Positions 1 through 4,735 of a stretch of DNA of 5,486 nt are shown here, one piece after another. Origin of the DNA: Pseudaeromonas sp041911695 (GTDB lineage Bacteria > Pseudomonadota > Gammaproteobacteria > Enterobacterales > Aeromonadaceae). The first letter of the stretch is position 1. Each line of letters begins with the position of its first letter. The stretch is taken from assembly GCA_041911695.1 (NCBI GenBank), contig JAYROM010000108.1, positions 1 to 5,486 of the forward strand. The letters run 5' to 3'. The position numbers were made by a program, and so were the translations under genes. Below the pieces are notes generated by a model. The model did no database searches. It saw only the letters and a list, made by a program, of their open reading frames with translations, and was not told the DNA's origin.

Positions 1-6
1 AAAAAC

Positions 7-94
7 GGTGAGGTGTCCGAGTGGCTGAAGGAGCACGCCTGGAAAGTGTGTATACGGCAACGTATCGAGGGTTCGAATCCCTCCCTCACCGCCA
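7..94 (+). tRNA. tRNA-Ser (anticodon GGA)
   Basis: This is a complete class II tRNA that reads UCC and UCU serine codons. The 7-bp acceptor stem pairs 7-13 with 84-90, followed by the discriminator G at 91 and an encoded CCA at 92-94. The anticodon stem pairs 34-38 with 46-50, and its seven-base loop (39-45, CTGGAAA) puts GGA at 41-43. The long variable arm typical of tRNA-Ser is at about 51-66, with ATACG/CGTAT pairing around a GCAA loop. The T arm is 67-83 with loop TTCGAAT. The 88-base length and sequence are very close to enterobacterial tRNA-Ser(GGA). Only six bases precede it, so its promoter is outside the window. It is convergent with the minus-strand operon and followed directly by a terminator. 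Confidence 0.98.
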
Positions 95-140
95 GATAAA
101 AGAAAAGACCCTGTCGTAAGACAGGGTCTTTTCTTTTATC
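95..140. terminator. Bidirectional intrinsic terminator, 21-bp perfect inverted repeat
   Basis: Arms 95-115 and 120-140 are exact reverse complements around a GTAA tetraloop (116-119). The inner part of the stem is G+C-rich (GACCCTGTC/GACAGGGTC). The outer part is A-rich on the left and T-rich on the right, giving a U-rich tail in either direction. It begins at the base after the tRNA CCA, so it should end the tRNA-Ser transcript. Read on the minus strand it could also stop transcription arriving from the operon before it runs antisense through the tRNA. The structure is seen; termination is inferred. Confidence 0.9.
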
Positions 141-177
141 CGGGGATGGGCAGGCTAGATTCGAAGCCTGTTCGACC
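110..177 (+). repeat. Direct repeat, copy 1 of 2 (68 bases)
   Basis: This matches 290-358, about 180 bases downstream. The last 44 bases (134-177) are identical to 315-358. The first part differs by three substitutions and one missing T, falling in the hairpin loop and the T-rich tail. The unit contains the inner stem of the terminator (CCTGTC-loop-GACAGG), a T-rich tail, a GGGGATGGG stretch, and a 6-bp hairpin CAGGCT/AGCCTG (151-156 with 165-170) with an eight-base loop, and it ends in TTCGACC. No coding potential is apparent. It is probably a duplicated tRNA-trailing unit or a dispersed intergenic repeat; the window alone cannot decide. Confidence 0.88.
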
Positions 178-260
178 AAACGGCAGGAGGTCGTTTGGGA
201 CAGCCGCAGGCTGCCCGCAGGGCGAGCGCCATGGATGGCGCGAGTCAATCCCGACCGGGA
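176..260. other. Chain of four short hairpins between the repeat copies
   Basis: Four inverted repeats lie nearly end to end: CCAAACG/CGTTTGG (176-182 with 192-198), CAGCC/GGCTG (201-205 with 209-213), GCGCCAT/ATGGCGC (226-232 with 235-241, two-base spacer) and TCCCG/CGGGA (249-253 with 256-260, two-base spacer). Two-base loops are too tight to close fully, so those two stems would open at the tip. No start codon with a ribosome binding site and no tRNA fold is visible. The rest of the spacer, 261-289, is A/T-richer with nothing recognisable. The segment looks like a palindromic intergenic repeat of the kind scattered in gammaproteobacterial genomes, but I cannot name a family. Confidence 0.65.
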
Positions 261-289
261 ATGTTCAAATGAAGTGATTACTGCATCAT

Positions 290-318
290 CCTGTCGCAAG
301 ACAGGGCCTTTTTGTTTT
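290..318 (+). terminator. Second rho-independent terminator, + strand
   Basis: CCTGTC (290-295) and GACAGG (300-305) pair around a GCAA loop. A T-rich tail with five and then four consecutive Ts follows at 309-318. It is a degenerate copy of the inner part of the terminator at 95-140. Because the matching A-rich left arm is missing, it should work on the + strand only. It would act as a backup stop for tRNA-Ser read-through, or as the terminator of a transcript unit since lost. Confidence 0.72.
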
Positions 319-358
319 ATCCGGGGATGGGCAGGCTAGATTCGAAGCCTGTTCGACC
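290..358 (+). repeat. Direct repeat, copy 2 of 2 (69 bases)
   Basis: Second copy of the unit at 110-177, with 44 identical bases at its right end (315-358). It repeats the CAGGCT/AGCCTG hairpin at 332-337 with 346-351 and ends in TTCGACC. Its last four bases (GACC, 355-358) form the base of the next hairpin (355-387). Variation between the copies is confined to the terminator loop and T tail. That suggests either a recent duplication or selection on the GGGGATGGG-hairpin portion. Confidence 0.88.
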
Positions 359-387
359 GGCCACCATACATTCTGCAGTGGCCGGTC
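355..387 (-). terminator. Strong 3' hairpin after the operon, no U tract
   Basis: GACCGGCCAC (355-364) and GTGGCCGGTC (378-387) form a perfect, very G+C-rich 10-bp stem with a 13-base loop. On the minus strand it begins seven bases after the stop codon of the HAD gene (395-397). No run of T follows it in that direction, so it is not a textbook intrinsic terminator. It may protect the 3' end of the operon mRNA after trimming, or act with Rho. The hairpin is certain; the role is inference. Confidence 0.5.
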
Positions 388-394
388 TAGTGTA

Positions 395-1057
395 TTAGCT
401 TTCCGCTCTGGTCTCCCAACGCAAGATCGGCCAGCCTGCCTGGTTTGCGTGTTGCTGCAGCGCCTCGCCGGGGTTGATGGCGTGGGCATGGGTGACCATC
501 TCGAGCAGGGGCAGATCGTTGATCGAGTCGCTATAGCCGTAACTGCCCGCCAGCGTGCCGCCATGTTGTTGCAGCCAGTCATGGGTGCGGGTGACTTTGC
601 CTTCGCGAAAGGTGATTACGCCGGTGGTCTGGCCGGTGTAGCAGCCCTCTTCGCGGGCCAGCTTGATCGCCAGCACATGCTCAACGCCCAGCAGCGCGGC
701 CAGAGGCCGGATCACATGCTCACCGGTGGCCGAGATAATGATCACTGTGTCACCGCGTTCGCGGTGCCAGCGGATCTTCTCCAGACCGTCAATAAACATC
801 CGACCAATGATCTCGCGTGCGAAGCGTTCGCAGTGGCCGGCGATGGTGGCCACCGGCTGGCCGGCCAGCGGTTGCAGGGTGAAGGTCATGTAGTCGCGCA
901 TATCCAGCTCGCCGGCATAATAGCGCGCCATCATCTGCGCCTCTTCGGCGAGCATGCTGGCCGGGGCCATGCCATGTTCGACCATATACTCGAACCACAG
1001 TGATGCACTGTCTCCGTCGAGCAGGGTGTCATCCATATCAAATAACGCCAGCGCCAT
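395..1057 (-). CDS. HAD superfamily IB phosphatase
   Basis: A predicted cytoplasmic phosphomonoesterase of 220 residues, using an aspartyl-phosphate intermediate and Mg2+. All four HAD motifs are visible: motif I DMDDT (D7 nucleophile, D9 acid/base), motif II serine S109 in IIISAT, motif III lysine K154 in REGKV, and motif IV GYSDSIND with D177 and D181. Residues about 15-90 between motifs I and II form the helical C1 cap typical of subclass IB, which includes phosphoserine phosphatase and the PHOSPHO1 phosphocholine/phosphoethanolamine phosphatases. I chose the ATG at 1057 over the ATG at 1072: it forms a TGATG overlap with the ATPase stop, has GAGGTGG (1062-1068) just upstream, and leaves the usual short lead before motif I. 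It is the last gene of the operon. It probably dephosphorylates a monoester made by the phosphodiesterase encoded upstream; the exact substrate is unknown. Confidence 0.9.
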   Translation of the reverse strand: MALALFDMDDTLLDGDSASLWFEYMVEHGMAPASMLAEEAQMMARYYAGELDMRDYMTFTLQPLAGQPVATIAGHCERFAREIIGRMFIDGLEKIRWHRERGDTVIIISATGEHVIRPLAALLGVEHVLAIKLAREEGCYTGQTTGVITFREGKVTRTHDWLQQHGGTLAGSYGYSDSINDLPLLEMVTHAHAINPGEALQQHANQAGWPILRWETRAES

Positions 1058-1068
1058 CAGGCCACCTC
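1057..1068 (-). promoter_or_regulatory. TGATG overlap and ribosome binding site of the HAD gene
   Basis: The ATPase stop TGA (1059-1057) shares its A with the ATG of the HAD gene (1057-1055). GAGGTGG at 1068-1062 lies a few bases upstream at good spacing. This decides the start and predicts translational coupling of the two genes. Confidence 0.8.
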
Positions 1069-2052
1069 GCACAGTTCAGGCTCGGCAAACACCAGGCCAA
1101 CCTGGCTGCCGCGGGGCAGCAATTGTTGCGCATCGCGGTTGAGGGCGTCCACCTTCAAGGTGCTGCCTGCACATGCGACTTGATAACGGATCACATTCCC
1201 CAGTAACTGATGACCGAGGATCTGGCCGTGAATGGTCGAGTCAGTCGGCGCGACCAGGGTGATCGACTCCGGGCGGATCGCCAGGTTGCCGTGCACGCTA
1301 CGTTGCAGCAGTTGGCTAGCCGCTGCGCCGTCAAGCAGGTTGTAGTGGCCGATAAACTCGGCGGCGAAGCGGTTGGCCGGGCGGGTATACAGCATCTCGG
1401 CACTGTCCGCCTGTACAATCTGGCCGTCATGCATCAGCACGATCCGGTCGGAGAGGGTCAGTGCCTCCTCTTGATCGTGGGTGACAAACACTGTGGTCAG
1501 CCCCATCTGTTGCTGGATGGCACGGATCTGCTCGCGCAGATGACGACGGATCCGGGCATCCAGTGCCGACAACGGCTCATCAAGCAGCAACAGACGCGGC
1601 TTGACCACCAGGGCGCGGGCCAGTGCGACACGTTGCTGCTGGCCGCCAGAGAGTTCGCCGGGCAGGCTCTGCTCCTTGCCGGTCAACTCGACCAGTTCGA
1701 GGATGTCGCGCACGGCGGTTTTCTGCTCATGCTGGCTCACCCCCTGCATACGCAGGCCGAAGGCGACGTTGTCCTGCACCGTCATGGTCGGGAACAACGC
1801 ATAGCTTTGGAACACCATGCCGATGTCGCGCTTTTGCGGCGCGCGATGGGTGATATCTTCCCCCGCCATGATGATTTGACCGCTATCGGGGCGGCTCAAA
1901 CCCGCCATACAGCGTAACAGGGTGGACTTGCCACAGCCGCTCGGGCCGAGCAGGGTGATGAACTCGCCGGCTTCGATCTGCAGGTTCAGATCGGTGAACA
2001 CCGGTCGTCCGGCATACTGCTTGTGCAACTGGCAAACGTCAAAATAGGCCAT
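1057..2052 (-). CDS. ABC importer ATP-binding protein with C-terminal TOBE-like domain
   Basis: The 331-residue ATPase that powers the importer, located on the cytoplasmic face of the membrane. The nucleotide-binding domain spans about residues 3-235. It has Walker A GPSGCGKST (36-44), Q-loop Q82 in FQSYALFP, signature LSGGQ (134-138), Walker B LLLLDE (154-159), a D-loop SALD (162-165) and switch histidine H192 in VTHDQ. The last ~90 residues form a regulatory extension (TOBE-type) as in PotA/FbpC/MalK-like ATPases. Length and motif spacing match the polyamine/iron/2-aminoethylphosphonate importer ATPases. It starts nine bases after the permease stop and overlaps the HAD gene start by one base. 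All catalytic residues are intact. The family is clear; the transported substrate cannot be read from this subunit. Confidence 0.95.
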   Translation of the reverse strand: MAYFDVCQLHKQYAGRPVFTDLNLQIEAGEFITLLGPSGCGKSTLLRCMAGLSRPDSGQIIMAGEDITHRAPQKRDIGMVFQSYALFPTMTVQDNVAFGLRMQGVSQHEQKTAVRDILELVELTGKEQSLPGELSGGQQQRVALARALVVKPRLLLLDEPLSALDARIRRHLREQIRAIQQQMGLTTVFVTHDQEEALTLSDRIVLMHDGQIVQADSAEMLYTRPANRFAAEFIGHYNLLDGAAASQLLQRSVHGNLAIRPESITLVAPTDSTIHGQILGHQLLGNVIRYQVACAGSTLKVDALNRDAQQLLPRGSQVGLVFAEPELCEVA

Positions 2053-2064
2053 GATGCTTCCTCA
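2053..2064 (-). promoter_or_regulatory. Ribosome binding site embedding the permease stop codon
   Basis: GAGGAA (2063-2058) lies five bases before the ATPase ATG (2052). The permease stop TGA (2064-2062) lies inside the TGAGGA sequence, so ribosomes ending the permease sit on the ATPase initiation site. This fixes the ATPase start and implies coupled translation. Confidence 0.75.
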
Positions 2065-2838
2065 ACGGTTAAAACGGGTGGCCAGCCAGGTCAGCAGCAG
2101 GGTGATCAGGAAATAGCTGATCACCACCGCACTGGTGAAATGGCCGCTGGTGGCGCGCATGTTGTAGAGATAGATCTGCAAGGTTTCGTAACGGGTACCG
2201 ACCAGCAGATTGGCAAACACGAACTCGCCCATCAGGAACGAGAACGACAGGAACAGTGACGAGAACAGGCTCTTGCGCAGCGAGGGCAGCACGACCAGCA
2301 GGAACGCCCGTGGCGCCGAAGCGCCGAGCAGCTGGGCGGCCGACATCAGGCTGTGCAGGTCCAGGCTCTGCAGGCGGTTGGCCAGCGAGCGATAGAGAAA
2401 CGGCAGTATGATGGTGAAGTAGCAACCGAGCAGGATCCACGGCGTGCCGATGATCGGCAGGCTGCCATCGGAATAGAGGCTGAGCAGACCAACACTGGTG
2501 ACCACCGGCGGCATGGCAAACGGCAGCAGGATCAGCAAACTCATCCAGCGATCGAGTCGCGGGAAGTAGAAGAACACCACAAAGGCGGTCGGCACCACCA
2601 CCAGCACGCCCAGCATCAGGCTGCCAAAGCAGACCAGCATTGAGCGGCCAAGCGCGGCCAGAAAGCGCGGATCGCTCCACAGTTGTAGATACCACTTGAA
2701 GCTCAGCCCATCCGGCAGGATGGTGGCGCCCCAGCGACTGGAGAGCGAATAGAGCAGGGTCGCAAGGATCGGGATCAGCAGGATCGCCATCAGGCTGGTG
2801 ATCACAGTGCGGTGGTAGATCTGTTCAGAAAGACGCAT
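2062..2838 (-). CDS. ABC importer inner-membrane permease (second)
   Basis: A 258-residue integral membrane permease with about six hydrophobic segments, at roughly residues 11-31, 66-91, 99-122, 134-152, 191-213 and 236-254. The EAA coupling loop that contacts the ATPase is at about 166-185 (SAAQLLGASAPRAFLLVVLP), with the conserved G and the closing LP. Topology and length match the second permease of spermidine/iron/2-aminoethylphosphonate importers (PotC/PhnV-like). The ATG at 2838 has AAGGA (2850-2846) seven bases upstream. A 39-base gap separates it from the first permease, and nine bases separate it from the ATPase. It should pair with the 317-residue permease to form the translocation channel. 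Nothing is broken or missing. Confidence 0.93.
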   Translation of the reverse strand: MRLSEQIYHRTVITSLMAILLIPILATLLYSLSSRWGATILPDGLSFKWYLQLWSDPRFLAALGRSMLVCFGSLMLGVLVVVPTAFVVFFYFPRLDRWMSLLILLPFAMPPVVTSVGLLSLYSDGSLPIIGTPWILLGCYFTIILPFLYRSLANRLQSLDLHSLMSAAQLLGASAPRAFLLVVLPSLRKSLFSSLFLSFSFLMGEFVFANLLVGTRYETLQIYLYNMRATSGHFTSAVVISYFLITLLLTWLATRFNR

Positions 2839-2877
2839 GTCAGGTTCCTTTCTCGACGATGGCCAAGCCGTGGTGAG
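2839..2877 (-). promoter_or_regulatory. Short intergenic gap with ribosome binding site
   Basis: This 39-base gap between the two permease genes is the widest in the operon. It contains AAGGA at 2850-2846, well placed for the ATG at 2838. I see no hairpin or convincing promoter in it. Confidence 0.6.
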
Positions 2878-3831
2878 CTAGCGCGCATCCATACCCACCG
2901 GGCGGCCATGACGGATACGCTTGAGCAGTAACTGGTTGGCCCAAGCGATCAGTGCCAGCAGCAGCATCAGCAGGATCGACAGCGCGGCGGCGGTTTCCGG
3001 CTCAAGGAAAATATCCCCGGCCACCAGACTGGCGATGCGGATGGTCAGCAGGTTGTAGTTGCCGGAAGTCAGTGCAAAGGCGGTGGCATAAGCCCCCATC
3101 GCATTGGCAAACAGCAGCATAAAGGTGCCGATCAGCGCGGGCGCCAGGACCGGCATGGCGACGTGCCACCAGTAGCGCAGTGTCGAGGCGCCGAGCAGCG
3201 AGGCAGCATCACGCCAGTCATCGCGCAGGTTATCGAAGGCGGGATAGAGCAGCAGCAAGGCCAGCGGCAGCTGGAAATAGATATAGGTCGCCAGCAGACC
3301 GTGCATGCTGTAGAGGTTAAAACCGCTGAGGCCGAGCCCCTGGCGCAACATCAGCGTGATGGCGCCATTGGTGCCGAGGATGACGATAAAGGCAAACGCC
3401 AGCGGTACCCCGGCCATATTGCTGGTCATATTGGTCAGTGCCACCACCGCATTGCGCACCCGACCGCCCACCCGGCGCAGCGAGGCCGCGGCCATGCCGG
3501 CAATCAGTAGCCCCGCCACACTCGACCAAAAGGACAGATAGAGGCTGTTACCAAATGCCTGGCGGTAGAACGACGAGGTCACGATCTCCTGCATCCGCGA
3601 CAGGGTCCAGCCGCTGTCGGTACTGAGTGCGCCATGCACGATCCAGCCAAGCGGACCGAAGGTGAAAATGCCGAGGATCAACAGCAGCGGCAACAGCCAG
3701 AGCGCGGGGGTTAGCCGTAACAGATAACGACGCCACGGCCGCGGTCGATGGGCGCGTAGTGGGTTGGCTGGCGCGGCCGCCTCTGGCGTTGTCGGCGAGT
3801 CGGTAGCGGGCAGGTGCATGGTGGTCTCCAT
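2878..3831 (-). CDS. ABC importer inner-membrane permease (first)
   Basis: A 317-residue integral membrane permease with about six hydrophobic segments, at roughly 41-66, 94-114, 138-160, 178-200, 227-249 and 281-303. The EAA loop is at about 206-229 (WRDAASLLGAS...MPVL). It resembles PotB/PhnU-type first permeases. Residues 1-38 are a Pro/Ala/Thr-rich then Arg-rich hydrophilic tail (HRPRPWRR at about 28-35) that should stay in the cytoplasm by the positive-inside rule. I use the ATG at 3831: it forms a TGATG overlap with the phosphodiesterase stop and has GAGGAG (3845-3840) eight bases upstream. A second ATG at 3819 with GGAG six bases upstream is a credible alternative and would give a 313-residue protein. 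The substrate is unknown. Confidence 0.93.
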   Translation of the reverse strand: METTMHLPATDSPTTPEAAAPANPLRAHRPRPWRRYLLRLTPALWLLPLLLILGIFTFGPLGWIVHGALSTDSGWTLSRMQEIVTSSFYRQAFGNSLYLSFWSSVAGLLIAGMAAASLRRVGGRVRNAVVALTNMTSNMAGVPLAFAFIVILGTNGAITLMLRQGLGLSGFNLYSMHGLLATYIYFQLPLALLLLYPAFDNLRDDWRDAASLLGASTLRYWWHVAMPVLAPALIGTFMLLFANAMGAYATAFALTSGNYNLLTIRIASLVAGDIFLEPETAAALSILLMLLLALIAWANQLLLKRIRHGRPVGMDAR

Positions 3832-3845
3832 CAGCAGGTCTCCTC
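3831..3845 (-). promoter_or_regulatory. TGATG overlap and ribosome binding site of the first permease
   Basis: The phosphodiesterase stop TGA (3833-3831) overlaps the permease ATG by one base. GAGGAG at 3845-3840 gives a strong ribosome binding site with eight-base spacing. This supports 3831 as the start and coupled translation of the enzyme and its transporter. Confidence 0.75.
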
Positions 3846-4715
3846 GGGGTCAGGCGCTGACGATGCAGGCAGGTTGGATTCAACCACTGGCGACACCTGC
3901 CGTGTTGACGGCTTAAGCAATGACAAGCAGTGGGGCAAGTCATGGTCTAAGCCGAGCAGGGTGGCCAGTGTGCCGGCCAGCTCTACCTGGCGCGGTGCGG
4001 CTTGTGGGTCATGGCTGAATTGTGGGCCGATGACAAACAGTGGCACCTCGCGTTCGCAAGGCAGCGCCCCGCCATGGGTCTTATCATTGTTCATGCCATG
4101 ATCACTGGTGATCAAAATGTGGTAGCCATCGGCCAGCCAGTCGGGCAGGAATTCGGACAGCCAGATATCAAACCGGCGTGCGCTGTTGCGGTATTCGGCG
4201 GAATCCAAACCTGCGCGGTGGCCGGCGTCATCGACATTCATCGGGTGGATAAACAGCAGATCCGGCTGCCAGGTGCGCCACAGATCATCGGCATCCAGCA
4301 GCAGGTGATCATCCGGGTAGTGGTCCTGGAAGTAGAAGCGGCCGTGCTGGATGGGCAGGCCTGGGTCATCGGTGCGCCGGTCGCGGCGGGCCTCCCACGG
4401 CGAGCGGTTGTAGAGCTCGCTGATCCAGTGATAGGCGGCGGCCGCTGTGGTGCCTCCGGCGGCAGAGACCAGGTGAAACAGGCTGTGTCCATGGGACAGG
4501 CGTTGTACGCCATTATGGCGGATGCCGCTCTCGACCGGGGTGCGGCCGGTGAGCAGGGTTTCGTACAACGGACGGGAGAGAGATGGCAGTGCGGACTCGA
4601 GCTGATAGAGGCTGGCTTCGCCCGCCTCGCACAGCGCCAGCAGGTAGCCCATGCTGTCACGGGCTACCTGCCAGGCCAGGCCATCGATCAGGATGTAAAT
4701 GACCTTGTTGTTCAT
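3831..4715 (-). CDS. Alkaline phosphatase superfamily phosphodiesterase-like hydrolase
   Basis: A 294-residue two-metal hydrolase of the type I phosphodiesterase/nucleotide pyrophosphatase group. Metal-site motifs are in family order: D11 in YILIDGL, the nucleophile loop PSLSRP with S47 in the nucleophile position before LLTGRTP (54-60), D162/D163 and H166 in NVDDAGHRAG, D205-H206 in TSDHGM, and H214 in HGG. Members normally have Thr or Ser followed by a Pro-Asn; here the Asn position is L50. No signal peptide is visible (the N-terminus MNNKVIYILIDGL is already the first catalytic strand), so it should be cytoplasmic and act on imported substrate. It sits between the binding protein (five-base gap) and the first permease (TGATG overlap). 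A phosphonate-ester hydrolase, a phosphonoacetate-hydrolase-like enzyme or a phosphodiesterase are all possible; the superfamily is firm, the substrate is not. Confidence 0.88.
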   Translation of the reverse strand: MNNKVIYILIDGLAWQVARDSMGYLLALCEAGEASLYQLESALPSLSRPLYETLLTGRTPVESGIRHNGVQRLSHGHSLFHLVSAAGGTTAAAAYHWISELYNRSPWEARRDRRTDDPGLPIQHGRFYFQDHYPDDHLLLDADDLWRTWQPDLLFIHPMNVDDAGHRAGLDSAEYRNSARRFDIWLSEFLPDWLADGYHILITSDHGMNNDKTHGGALPCEREVPLFVIGPQFSHDPQAAPRQVELAGTLATLLGLDHDLPHCLSLLKPSTRQVSPVVESNLPASSAPDPEETC

Positions 4716-4735
4716 ACGCGTTACTGCTGGTTAGC
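4716..4735 (-). promoter_or_regulatory. Junction without a clear ribosome binding site
   Basis: The phosphodiesterase ATG (4715) lies five bases after the binding-protein TAA (4723-4721). The 20 bases before the ATG contain no AGGA- or GGAG-like sequence. Translation probably depends on ribosomes finishing the binding protein, which would keep the enzyme at a lower level than the binding protein. Confidence 0.5.

Noticed and set aside
178..289. A degenerate second tRNA between the repeat copies
   Set aside because: I could not find paired acceptor ends, a T-arm (GTTCGAATC-like) or an anticodon arm in this stretch. A lost tRNA remains only an idea raised by the duplicated trailer.
110..358. 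A CRISPR array
   Set aside because: There are only two copies, the unit is 68-69 bases, the spacing is about 110 bases, and the units contain terminators.
7..394. A genomic island or prophage integrated at the tRNA-Ser gene
   Set aside because: No integrase, no second copy of the tRNA 3' end and no mobile gene is visible. The repeats match the trailer, not the tRNA itself.
286..582. A 98-codon minus-strand open frame running past the HAD gene into the repeats
   Set aside because: It overlaps the real HAD gene in another frame and runs through terminator and repeat DNA. Its composition is not protein-like.
449..1003. A 184-codon + strand open frame opposite the HAD phosphatase
   Set aside because: It lies wholly antisense to a gene with all four HAD motifs and has no independent support.
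1210..1917. A 235-codon + strand open frame opposite the ABC ATPase
   Set aside because: It mirrors the ATPase, whose Walker, signature and switch motifs are all intact. The + strand product looks like no known protein.
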